DNA from: Pseudomonadota bacterium
GTDB lineage: Bacteria; Pseudomonadota; Gammaproteobacteria; Burkholderiales; Burkholderiaceae_E
Direction of reading: 5' to 3'
Length of the DNA stretch: 64,000 bases
Assembly (NCBI GenBank): GCA_023389055.1
Contig: JAEWFA010000013.1
Span: 11,366-75,365 of the forward strand
Under the pieces are notes generated by a model that was not told the origin of the DNA, made no database searches, and saw nothing but the letters and a program-made list of their open reading frames with translations. Below are positions 1 to 8,438 of the stretch, in pieces; position 1 is the stretch's first letter; each line of letters starts with the position of its first letter. The position numbers were made by a program, and so were the translations under genes.

Positions 1-1112
<1,112 letters not shown>

Positions 1113-1125
1113 GGAGTAGCGCGAG

Positions 1126-1902
1126 ATGCTCGAAATCAGTCAGTTGAAGGCTTCGGTCGACGGCAAGCAGATCCTGCGAGGCGTCGATCTGTCGGTGAAG
1201 GCCGGCGAAGTGCACGCGATCATGGGGCCGAACGGCTCGGGCAAGAGCACGCTGTCGCAGGTGCTTGCCGGGCGCGACAGCTACACGGTCGACGGCGGAA
1301 CGGTCAGCTACGAGGGACACGACCTGCTGCAGATGCCGATCGAAGAGCGCGCCCGATCGGGAATCTTCCTCGCGTTCCAGTACCCGGTGGAGATTCCGGG
1401 CGTGTCGAACGCGTATTTCCTGAAGGCGGCGGTCAACGGGGTGCGCAGGCATCGCGGCCTGCCCGAGCTCGACGCGATGGACTTCCTCGCGAAGGTCAAG
1501 GCCGAGATGAAGGCCGTCGAGATGAAGGAGGAGTTCCTCTATCGTTCGGTGAACGAGGGTTTCTCGGGCGGCGAGAAGAAGCGCAACGAGGTGCTGCAGA
1601 TGGCGCTGCTCGAGCCGAAGCTGGCGATCCTCGATGAAACCGACTCGGGGCTCGACATCGATGCGCTGCGCATCGTCGCCGACGGCATCAATCGGCTGCG
1701 TTCTCCCGAGCGCGCGATGATCGTCATCACGCACTACCAGCGACTGCTCGAGTACATCGTTCCCGATTTCGTCCACGTACTCGCCGAGGGTCGCATCGTG
1801 CGCTCCGGCGGGCGCGAGCTCGCGCTCGAACTCGAGGAGCGCGGCTACGGCTGGATCGAGCGCGCGCCGGCCCAAGCCGCGCAGGCGGGGAGCGCGCGAT
1901 GA
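1126..1902 (+). CDS. sufC: Fe-S cluster assembly ATPase SufC
   Basis: This 258-residue ABC-type ATPase powers conformational change in the SufBCD scaffold; it is cytosolic and not a membrane transporter component. The Walker A motif GPNGSGKST lies near residues 34-42, the signature SGGEKKR near 147-153, and Walker B LAILDETDSGLD near 166-177. The Glu-Thr-Asp-Ser-Gly-Leu-Asp sequence after Walker B is characteristic of SufC. The ATG at 1126 follows a GGAG-type ribosome site. The stop overlaps the sufD ATG by four bases, which implies coupled translation with its partner subunit. The length fits the family. Confidence 0.97.
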   Translation: MLEISQLKASVDGKQILRGVDLSVKAGEVHAIMGPNGSGKSTLSQVLAGRDSYTVDGGTVSYEGHDLLQMPIEERARSGIFLAFQYPVEIPGVSNAYFLKAAVNGVRRHRGLPELDAMDFLAKVKAEMKAVEMKEEFLYRSVNEGFSGGEKKRNEVLQMALLEPKLAILDETDSGLDIDALRIVADGINRLRSPERAMIVITHYQRLLEYIVPDFVHVLAEGRIVRSGGRELALELEERGYGWIERAPAQAAQAGSAR

Positions 1903-3239
1903 GTGCCGCGCAGCCCTGGGCCGACGCATTTCGCGAGCGCGCTCCTGCGCTCGCAGGCGCCCGGGTGCCGTGGCTCGCCGAGATCCGGCGGCGTGCGATC
2001 GATCGCTTCGCCTCCGAAGGCTGGCCCAGTGCCCGCTCCGATGCGTGGCGTCATACATCGCTGTTGTCGCTCGAACAGGAGCGTTTCGGTGCCCCGTCGG
2101 AGGACGCGCAGCGACAGTCGCAAGCGCGGTTGCGCGCCGTCGTCGACGCGCTGCGCGAGGGCGACGCCGGCCATTGGGCGGTGTTCGTCGACGGCCGTCA
2201 CGCGCCGGCGCTGTCTTCGCCAGGTGCGCTCCCCGCCGGCGCGGAAGTCGCGCCGCTGGCGCGCATCCTCGATGAAGCGCCCGAGCGCGCCGAAGCGCAT
2301 TTCGGCGCTGCCGAGGACGGCTACAGCCCCACGGCGTTGAATACCGCCTTCGCCGCCGACGGCGCCTTCGTGCACCTGCGGCGCGGAGTCGTCGTCGACG
2401 AGCCGATCCACCTGGTGTTCGTCGGTGTGACCGCGCACGCCGCACTGCACGTGCGCAACCTCGTCGTCGCCGAAGCCGGCGCCCAGGCGACCGTCGTCGA
2501 GCACCACGTCAAGGTGCACGACGAGGCGCTGCTGTCGAGCGTCGTCACGCGCATCGACTGCGCCGACGACGCGCGCATCACGCATCTGAAGCTGCAACAG
2601 GATTCCGAGCGGGCGGTGCATCTCGCGCGCATCGAGGCCCGGCAGGCGCGCGGCTCGATGTTCGCATCGCATTCGCTGTCCTTCGGCGCGCGGCTGGCGC
2701 GCAACGACATCGTCACGCGCTTCGAGGGCACCGGATGCGAGGCGCTGCTGAACGGCCTGTACCACGTCGACGGCAAGCGTCACGTCGACCACCACACGGT
2801 CATCGACCACGCGCAGCCGCACGGCACGAGTCGCGAGTTCTACCGCGGGATTATCGACGACGCCGGCCGCGGCGTGTTCGCCGGTCGCATCGTGGTTGCG
2901 CCCGGCGCGTTGCGCACCGACGCCGTGCAGCGCACCGACAACCTGCTGCTGTCACGGCAGGCCGAGGCCGATGCGCGGCCGGAACTCGAGATCTACGCCG
3001 ACGACGTCAAGTGCGCCCACGGCGCAACCGTCGGGCGAATCGACGAATCGGCGCTGTTCTACCTGCGCTCGCGCGCCATCGACGAGGAGCGTGCCCGGAA
3101 CCTGCTCACCTGGGCTTTTGCCGCGCAGTCGCTGTCTCGCATCGGCATCGCGTCGCTCGAGCGTCGGGCGCGCGCGGCGTTGCTGGTCCGACTGCCGGGA
3201 GGCGCGGCGCTCGTTCGGGCGTTGGAGGAACTGCAATGA
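1899..3239 (+). CDS. sufD: Fe-S cluster assembly protein SufD
   Basis: SufD is the paralogue of SufB and forms the SufBC2D scaffold complex. The 446-residue product has the variable alpha-helical N-terminus followed by the beta-helix region and the conserved C-terminal stretch with HGTSREFYRGI, GRGVFAGRI, QAEADARPELEIYADDVKC and HGATVGRID. The late Cys (in DDVKC) and His (in HGATVG) match the residues known to be needed at the SufB-SufD interface. The ATG overlaps the sufC stop, and the stop overlaps the sufS ATG (ATGA). Confidence is high because of both sequence and operon position. Confidence 0.96.
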   Translation: MSAAQPWADAFRERAPALAGARVPWLAEIRRRAIDRFASEGWPSARSDAWRHTSLLSLEQERFGAPSEDAQRQSQARLRAVVDALREGDAGHWAVFVDGRHAPALSSPGALPAGAEVAPLARILDEAPERAEAHFGAAEDGYSPTALNTAFAADGAFVHLRRGVVVDEPIHLVFVGVTAHAALHVRNLVVAEAGAQATVVEHHVKVHDEALLSSVVTRIDCADDARITHLKLQQDSERAVHLARIEARQARGSMFASHSLSFGARLARNDIVTRFEGTGCEALLNGLYHVDGKRHVDHHTVIDHAQPHGTSREFYRGIIDDAGRGVFAGRIVVAPGALRTDAVQRTDNLLLSRQAEADARPELEIYADDVKCAHGATVGRIDESALFYLRSRAIDEERARNLLTWAFAAQSLSRIGIASLERRARAALLVRLPGGAALVRALEELQ

Positions 3240-4513
3240 ACGCGGCGGTGCACGGCGTGCGTGCGAGCGCGCGCGGCGAGGCGGCGCCGCGCGCAACTGT
3301 GGCTGCGCGCAAGGCGGATTTTCCGATCCTCGCGCGCCACGTGCGCGGCAAGCCGCTCGTCTATCTCGACAACGCCGCGACGACGCAGAAGCCCGAATCG
3401 GTGATCGAGGCCGAGTCGCGCTATTACCGCGAGTCGAACGCCAACATCCATCGCGGCGTGCACTGGCTGTCGCAGCATTCCACCGACCTGTACGAGGAAG
3501 CACGCGAGCGCGTGCGCGCGCTGCTGAACGCGGCGCGCGGGGAGGAGATCGTCTTCACGCGCGGCACCACCGAGGCGATCAACCTGGTCGCGTACAGCTG
3601 GGGCCGCGCCAACCTGAAGGCGGGCGACGAGATCCTCGTCACGACGATGGAGCATCACTCCAACATCGTCCCGTGGCAGCTCGTCTGCGAGCAGACGGGA
3701 GCGGTGCTGCGCGTTGCGCCGATCGACGACGACGGCGCGCTCGATCTCGATGCCTTCGATGCGCTGCTCGGCCCGCGCACGCGGTTCGTCTCCGTCGTGC
3801 ACGTCTCGAACGCCCTCGGCACCGTCAACCCGGTGGCGCGCCTCGTGCAGCGCGCGAAAGCCGCCGGCGCCGTCGTGCTGGTCGATGGCGCGCAGGCCGT
3901 CGCGCACACGGCCGTCGACGTGCAGGCGATCGGCTGCGACTTCTACGCGTTCTCCGGGCACAAGATCTACGGGCCGACCGGCATCGGCGCACTGTACGGT
4001 CGCTACGAACTGCTCCAGGCGATGCCTCCGTGGCAGGGGGGCGGCGACATGATCCGCACGGTGAGCTTCGAGAAGAGCACCTGGGCAGACGCTCCGCAGC
4101 GTTTCGAGGCGGGAACGCCGAACATCGCCGGTGTCGTCGGGCTCGGCGCCGCGATCGACTACCTGCGCTCGATCGGCCTCGATCGCGTCGCCGCGCACGA
4201 GCATGCACTGCTCGAGTACGGCACGCGTGCGCTCGAGACCATCCCGGGGCTGCGGTTGATCGGAACCGCTCCCGGCAAGGCCGGCATCCTGTCGTTCACG
4301 GTGCAGGGCATCCACCCGCACGACCTCGGCACGATACTCGACACCGAAGGCGTCGCGATCCGTGCCGGCCACCACTGCACGATGCCGCTGATGCGGCGCT
4401 TCGGCATTCCGGGGACGGCGCGCGCCTCGCTGGCGTTGTACAACGACGAGTCCGACATCGACGTCCTGGCGGCGGCCATTCGTCGCGCGCAGGACCTGTT
4501 TGAAGGCAATTGA
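3236..4513 (+). CDS. sufS: Cysteine desulfurase SufS (group II)
   Basis: SufS is a PLP enzyme that removes sulfur from cysteine as an enzyme-bound persulfide, which it passes to SufU/SufBCD. The 425-residue protein has YLDNAATTQKP near the N-terminus, the PLP-binding lysine in FSGHKIYGPTG, and the catalytic cysteine in RAGHHCTMPLM. The short active-site loop and RxGHHC motif mark group II desulfurases rather than IscS. I chose the ATG at 3236, which overlaps the sufD stop. The open frame extends far upstream only because it runs antiphase through sufD. It carries an extra N-terminal tail of about 30 Arg/Ala-rich residues before the catalytic fold. Confidence 0.96.
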   Translation: MNAAVHGVRASARGEAAPRATVAARKADFPILARHVRGKPLVYLDNAATTQKPESVIEAESRYYRESNANIHRGVHWLSQHSTDLYEEARERVRALLNAARGEEIVFTRGTTEAINLVAYSWGRANLKAGDEILVTTMEHHSNIVPWQLVCEQTGAVLRVAPIDDDGALDLDAFDALLGPRTRFVSVVHVSNALGTVNPVARLVQRAKAAGAVVLVDGAQAVAHTAVDVQAIGCDFYAFSGHKIYGPTGIGALYGRYELLQAMPPWQGGGDMIRTVSFEKSTWADAPQRFEAGTPNIAGVVGLGAAIDYLRSIGLDRVAAHEHALLEYGTRALETIPGLRLIGTAPGKAGILSFTVQGIHPHDLGTILDTEGVAIRAGHHCTMPLMRRFGIPGTARASLALYNDESDIDVLAAAIRRAQDLFEGN

Positions 4514-4518
4514 CGACG

Positions 4519-4971
4519 ATGAGTTCGCGCGGCGATCTTCGCGAGCTGTACCAGGAAGTGATCTTCGATCACAACCGCAAGCCGCGGAATTTCCATGAAA
4601 TGCCCGAGGCCAATCACAGTGCCGACGGGCACAACCCGCTTTGCGGCGACCAGCTCACCGTCTACCTGCGCGTGAGCGGTTCACGCGTGGACGATGTGAG
4701 CTTCGTCGGACACGGCTGCGCGATTTCCACCGCGTCGGCGTCGCTGATGACCGAGGCGGTGAAGGGGCGGTCGATCGACGAGATCGAGGCGCTGTTCCGC
4801 GACGTGCACGCGCTGCTCACCGATGCGCAGCCGCCCGGGCGCGACTTCGGCAAGCTGATCGCGCTGTCGGGCGTACGCGAATTTCCGGTGCGAGTGAAGT
4901 GCGCGACGCTCGCCTGGCACACCTTGCACAATGCGCTCGCCGGCCACGGCGAGCAGGCGAAAACGGAGTGA
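4519..4971 (+). CDS. sufU: SufU-type sulfur relay / scaffold protein
   Basis: This is a 150-residue NifU-like U-type protein. With the ATG at 4519, the ligands fall at Cys42 (LCGDQL), Asp44, Cys67 (GHGCAIS) and Cys128 (VKCATLAW), the same spacing as Bacillus SufU, which binds zinc and takes persulfide from SufS by ligand swapping. An insertion between the second and third Cys (the EALFRDVHALLTD region) is another SufU trait not found in IscU. An in-frame TTG at 4510 overlapping the sufS stop is an alternative start. Its place directly after sufS supports the partner role. SufU rather than SufE is the less common choice in Proteobacteria. Confidence 0.92.
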   Translation: MSSRGDLRELYQEVIFDHNRKPRNFHEMPEANHSADGHNPLCGDQLTVYLRVSGSRVDDVSFVGHGCAISTASASLMTEAVKGRSIDEIEALFRDVHALLTDAQPPGRDFGKLIALSGVREFPVRVKCATLAWHTLHNALAGHGEQAKTE

Positions 4972-4981
4972 GGGCCGAGTG

Positions 4982-5554
4982 ATGGGCAGCAGACATGGAC
5001 AGGCGCAGGAGTTCACGATCGAGCAATCGTGCCCTGCGGTCGAGGTGCCTTGGGGGACGTCGGTGAACCTGATGGCGGGCAAGCCCGGGCAGGTGACGCA
5101 GCGCCTGGGCGGAACGATCACCGTGATGGTCGAAGGCAACCTGTACCGCGTCGAGGAGCAGTATGCCGACGCCCTCGGCCTGGAGCCGCTGGTTCTTCCG
5201 GAAGTGGCCGATCTGTTCGTCGACAAGGCGCCCACGCCGGAACTGATCGAGCAGGCGGCCTGGAAGGTGCTCGGCACCTGCTACGACCCCGAGATACCGA
5301 TGGACATCGTCAATCTGGGGCTCGTGTACAGCTGCGTCTGCAGTAACATCGACCACGGCAGCTTTCGGCTGGACGTGCAGATGACGGTGACTGCGCCCGG
5401 CTGCGGGATGGGCACGCTGATGTGCGACGAAGCGCGCGAGAAGCTGCTGAAGATTCCCAACGTCGACCAGGCGAAAGTCGAACTGGTGTTCGACCCGCCG
5501 TGGACACGCTACATGATGAGCGAAGCGGCGCGGCTCGAGATGGGGATGTTCTAG
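4982..5554 (+). CDS. sufT: SufT, MIP18/DUF59-family Fe-S maturation protein
   Basis: This is a 190-residue protein of the SufT family. It has an N-terminal extension with PWGTSVNLMAGKPGQVTQRLGGTITV, followed by a DUF59/MIP18 domain with CYDPEIPMDIVNLGLVY and the Cys-containing VTAPGCGMGT. Known SufT proteins assist maturation of Fe-S proteins under high demand and act as accessory factors, not scaffolds. The ATG at 4982 lies 10 bases after the sufU stop; open sequence upstream reads antiphase into sufU. It closes the suf operon, 25 bases before sdhC. The SDH iron-sulfur subunit encoded downstream is a plausible client, but that is inference. Confidence 0.93.
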   Translation: MGSRHGQAQEFTIEQSCPAVEVPWGTSVNLMAGKPGQVTQRLGGTITVMVEGNLYRVEEQYADALGLEPLVLPEVADLFVDKAPTPELIEQAAWKVLGTCYDPEIPMDIVNLGLVYSCVCSNIDHGSFRLDVQMTVTAPGCGMGTLMCDEAREKLLKIPNVDQAKVELVFDPPWTRYMMSEAARLEMGMF

Positions 5555-5579
5555 CGCGCGCAAGCGACGGAGGGATCGC

Positions 5580-5987
5580 ATGCAACGGCAGACGGCAGCA
5601 GGCGGCGCGGCCAGGCCGCTGCCGAAGTTCCTGAACCTTGCGCAGATCCGCTTTCCGGTCGGCGCGATCGCATCGATCCTGCATCGTGTCTCGGGCGTCG
5701 TGCTCGCCCTCTCGCTGCCCTTGCTGGCGAGCGCGCTCGCCGATTCGCTGCGCAGCCCCGAGGGCTTCGCCTCCGTCGTCCATGGCGCCACCCGTTCGTG
5801 GTTTGCGCCGTTGCTGTTCATCGGCGCCTGGGCGCTCGTGCATCACATCTTCGCCGGGGTGCGCCACCTGCTGATGGATGCGGGAATCGGACACCGGCTG
5901 CCGCAGGCGCGCACGAGCGCCTTCGTCTCGATCGCCGCCGGCATCGTCGCGGCCGTCTTGTGGGTGGTTGCCTGGGGACTGCGATGA
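5580..5987 (+). CDS. sdhC: Succinate dehydrogenase cytochrome b556 subunit SdhC
   Basis: SdhC is one of two membrane anchors of respiratory complex II; with SdhD it binds heme b and ubiquinone in the inner membrane. The 135-residue product has three hydrophobic segments and the family motif LAQIRFPVGAIASILHRVSGV, where the His of HRxSG and its Ser/Arg lie near the quinone site. The later H in ALVHHIFAGVRHLLMD is the probable heme-b ligand. The ATG at 5580 follows a GGAGG-like site (acggaggg). The stop overlaps the sdhD ATG. Confidence 0.94.
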   Translation: MQRQTAAGGAARPLPKFLNLAQIRFPVGAIASILHRVSGVVLALSLPLLASALADSLRSPEGFASVVHGATRSWFAPLLFIGAWALVHHIFAGVRHLLMDAGIGHRLPQARTSAFVSIAAGIVAAVLWVVAWGLR

Positions 5988-6316
5988 GAGTCTTCTCCGG
6001 GCAGCGCGCGTGGCTGCTGCAACGATTCACCGCGCTCGCCATCCTCGTCCTCCTCGTGCTGGGCATCGTGCGGCTGGCCCTGTCCGGCGGTTCCGCGTAC
6101 GAGCGCTGGCATGCGCTGGCCACCAGCACGCACGGTGCGGTGCTGATCCTCGCCTTCTTCGTCTCGATGGGACTGCACGGCTGGATCGGCGTTCGCGACG
6201 TCGTGCTCGACTACGTGCATGCGCCGGCGGTTCGCCTGCCGCTGCTCGCGGTCGTCGCGTTCCTCCTGGTCGCGATCCAGATCCGCGTCGCGATGATCCT
6301 GCTGGGGCAGCCATGA
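5984..6316 (+). CDS. sdhD: Succinate dehydrogenase membrane anchor SdhD
   Basis: SdhD is the second small membrane anchor of succinate dehydrogenase. The 110-residue protein has three transmembrane helices. HGWIGVRDVVLDYVH in the second half is the conserved SdhD region, with the His as heme ligand and Asp-Tyr near the quinone pocket. Its start overlaps the sdhC stop (ATGA). Its own stop overlaps the ATG of sdhB by four bases, so there is no room for sdhA, which usually sits between sdhD and sdhB. The assignment is firm although sequence conservation in this family is low. Confidence 0.9.
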   Translation: MRVFSGQRAWLLQRFTALAILVLLVLGIVRLALSGGSAYERWHALATSTHGAVLILAFFVSMGLHGWIGVRDVVLDYVHAPAVRLPLLAVVAFLLVAIQIRVAMILLGQP

Positions 6317-7008
6317 AGGTGAGCATCTACCGCTTCGACCCGGACGTCGACGCGCGTCCGCGCATGCAGGACTACGACGTCGAGTTGCGCCACACCGACC
6401 GGATGCTGCTCGACGTGCTGCTGCGGCTCAAGGAGATCGACGACAGCCTTTCGTTCCGTCGCTCGTGCCGGGAGGGCGTCTGCGGATCCGATGCGATGAA
6501 CATCAACGGGAGCAACGGACTGGCGTGCATCCATCCGGTGTCCGAACTGAAGGAACCGGTCGTGCTGCGCCCGCTGCCGGGCTTTCCCGTCGTGCGCGAC
6601 CTCGTCGTCGACATGACGCAGTTCTTCTCTCACTACCACTCCATCCGCCCCTACGTCGTCGACGACCGTCCGATGCCGGAGCGCGAGCGACTGCAGTCGC
6701 CCGAGGAGCGCGAGCGGCTGAACGGGTTGTACGAGTGCATCCTGTGCGCATGCTGCAGCTCGTTCTGCCCGTCGTATTGGTGGAACCCCGACAAGTTCAT
6801 CGGCCCGGCAGGGCTGCTGCAGGCCTGGCGCTTCATCACCGACAGCCGGGACACGGCACGCAGCGAGCGCCTGGCCTACCTCGATGACGTCTATCGCTTG
6901 TACCGTTGCCGCACGATCATGAACTGCACCGAGGTGTGCCCGAAGGGGCTGAGCCCCTCGCACGCGATCGAGCAGATCCGCCTTGCGCTCGTGAAGGACT
7001 CCTCTTAG
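6313..7008 (+). CDS. sdhB: Succinate dehydrogenase iron-sulfur subunit SdhB
   Basis: SdhB carries electrons from the flavoprotein SdhA to quinone through [2Fe-2S], [4Fe-4S] and [3Fe-4S] clusters. The 231-residue product shows the plant-ferredoxin-type motif SCREGVCGSDAMNINGSNGLAC and then CILCACCSSFCPSYWWNPDKF and CRTIMNCTEVCPKGL. All cluster cysteines are present, so the protein looks functional. In relatives sdhB follows sdhA; here the ATG overlaps the sdhD stop and sdhA is absent from the window. The catalytic flavoprotein must be encoded elsewhere if this complex is active. Confidence 0.96.
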   Translation: MKVSIYRFDPDVDARPRMQDYDVELRHTDRMLLDVLLRLKEIDDSLSFRRSCREGVCGSDAMNINGSNGLACIHPVSELKEPVVLRPLPGFPVVRDLVVDMTQFFSHYHSIRPYVVDDRPMPERERLQSPEERERLNGLYECILCACCSSFCPSYWWNPDKFIGPAGLLQAWRFITDSRDTARSERLAYLDDVYRLYRCRTIMNCTEVCPKGLSPSHAIEQIRLALVKDSS

Positions 7009-7025
7009 GCGCAGCCGCGGGCGCC

Positions 7026-7043
7026 GCACCGGATCTCCGGTGC
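7026..7043 (+). terminator. Hairpin after sdhB
   Basis: A perfect inverted repeat GCACCGGA-tc-TCCGGTGC lies 17 bases after the sdhB stop. It has no U-tract, so it is at best a weak terminator or an mRNA 3'-end stabiliser for the suf-sdh transcript. The function is inferred from position only. Confidence 0.35.
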
Positions 7044-7104
7044 CGGCCTGGACGCGTTCTCGCGTACATTGGAACCCGTCGAAAACGGTTTCCCGGAGAA
7101 CCCG

Positions 7105-7476
7105 ATGGAGCGAATCCCGCACGAGGCGGCGGCGATGCGGTGGCGTTGCATCGCACCTGCGTTGGCCGCAGTCGCGCTGGTCGGCGCGGGCGCCGCGCCC
7201 GGCGCGCTGCGCGCCGCGCAAGGCCCGAGCGACGAGGCGCTCGGCGCAGCGCTCTACGAAACGCGCTGCACGGCGTGCCACGAGCGCAGCGTGCACTCGC
7301 GAAGCCCGCGGCGCGCCGGCAGCTTCGACCAGATCCGCGCCTACGTCTGGCGATGGGACCGCTATCTGGGCGGTGCATGGCAGCAGGGCGAAATCGACGC
7401 GGTGGCGAAATACCTGAACGAGCGCTACTACCACTTCGCCTGTCCGCAGGACGTCTGCGGGCTGGCGGCGCGCTGA
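7105..7476 (+). CDS. Small periplasmic c-type cytochrome
   Basis: This protein of about 123 residues has an N-terminal Sec-type hydrophobic segment (IAPALAAVALVGAGAAPGA) and a single CxxCH heme site, CTACH, near residue 62. The ATG at 7105 follows a GGAGAA ribosome site; an in-frame TTG at 7069 and an ATG at 7135 are other choices. The mature part has no methionine after the heme motif, so the usual class I Met axial ligand is absent; histidines at VHSRS and YYHFACP are candidates. The C-terminus has an unusual Cys pair (CPQDVC). It lies between sdhB and a DUF808 gene; the redox partner is unknown. Confidence 0.75.
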   Translation: MERIPHEAAAMRWRCIAPALAAVALVGAGAAPGALRAAQGPSDEALGAALYETRCTACHERSVHSRSPRRAGSFDQIRAYVWRWDRYLGGAWQQGEIDAVAKYLNERYYHFACPQDVCGLAAR

Positions 7477-7478
7477 GC

Positions 7479-8438
7479 ATGGCGACGACGCTGCTCGCAT
7501 TGCTCGACGACATCGCCAGCGTGCTGGACGACGTGTCGGCAATGACGAAGGTGGCCACGAAGAAGACCGCCGGGGTGCTCGGCGACGATCTCGCGCTCAA
7601 CGCGCAGCAGGTTTCCGGCGTGCACGCCGACCGCGAGCTGCCCGTCGTCTGGGCAGTGGCCAAGGGCTCGCTGCGCAACAAGGCGATCCTCGTGCCCGCG
7701 GCGCTGGCCATCAGCGCCTTCGCACCGTGGGCGATCACGCCGCTGCTGATGCTCGGCGGGGCCTATCTGTGCTACGAAGGCTTCGAGAAGATCGCGCACC
7801 GCCTGTTCCACGGCAGCCAACACGAGTCGCGCGGCCCGACCGCGCCGGTGATGGGCGATCCGATGCCCGCCGGAGAGCTCGAGGCGATGGAGAAGAAGAA
7901 GATCGAAGGCGCGGTGCGCACCGATTTCATCCTGTCGGCCGAGATCATCACGATCTCGCTCGGTGCGGTGGCCGCCGGGACCTTCGGCGTGAAGGTCGGC
8001 GTGCTCGTCGCCGTCGCCGTGCTGATGACGGTGGGCGTCTACGGGCTCGTCGCCGGCATCGTCAAGCTCGACGACCTGGGGCTGCACCTGCTCGGGCACA
8101 GCGGCGCCGGTTTCCTCGACCGCCTGCGGCGCCTGCTCGGCGCCGGGATCGTCCGCGCGACGCCGTGGCTGATGAAGACGCTGTCGATCGCCGGCACGGC
8201 GGCGATGTTCCTCGTCGGCGGTGGAATTCTCGCGCATGGCCTCCCCGGTTTCGAATCGTGGCTGCATCGGCTGCTCGACCCGATCGACGACTCGCCGGTG
8301 TTCGGCAACGTCGTCGAGGCGCTCGGTCCGATGCTGTTCAACGCGTTGCTCGGCGTCGTCGCCGGCGCGACCGTGCTCGCTGCCGTGAACGCCGGACAGC
8401 GCGTCGTCTCGGCCTGGCGCCCGAGCGCCGACCGATGA
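7479..8438 (+). CDS. DUF808 / YedI-family inner-membrane protein
   Basis: This is a 319-residue integral membrane protein of the DUF808 (YedI) family. The N-terminus LLALLDDIASVLDDVSAMTKVATKKTAGVLGDDLA is the family signature, followed by several hydrophobic helices and a soluble loop containing FEKIAHRLFH. Members are widespread and their function is not established. The ATG at 7479 comes 2 bases after the cytochrome stop. The stop overlaps the ATG of the next gene by four bases, so it is translationally coupled to a protein acetyltransferase. The length fits the family. Confidence 0.88.
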   Translation: MATTLLALLDDIASVLDDVSAMTKVATKKTAGVLGDDLALNAQQVSGVHADRELPVVWAVAKGSLRNKAILVPAALAISAFAPWAITPLLMLGGAYLCYEGFEKIAHRLFHGSQHESRGPTAPVMGDPMPAGELEAMEKKKIEGAVRTDFILSAEIITISLGAVAAGTFGVKVGVLVAVAVLMTVGVYGLVAGIVKLDDLGLHLLGHSGAGFLDRLRRLLGAGIVRATPWLMKTLSIAGTAAMFLVGGGILAHGLPGFESWLHRLLDPIDDSPVFGNVVEALGPMLFNALLGVVAGATVLAAVNAGQRVVSAWRPSADR

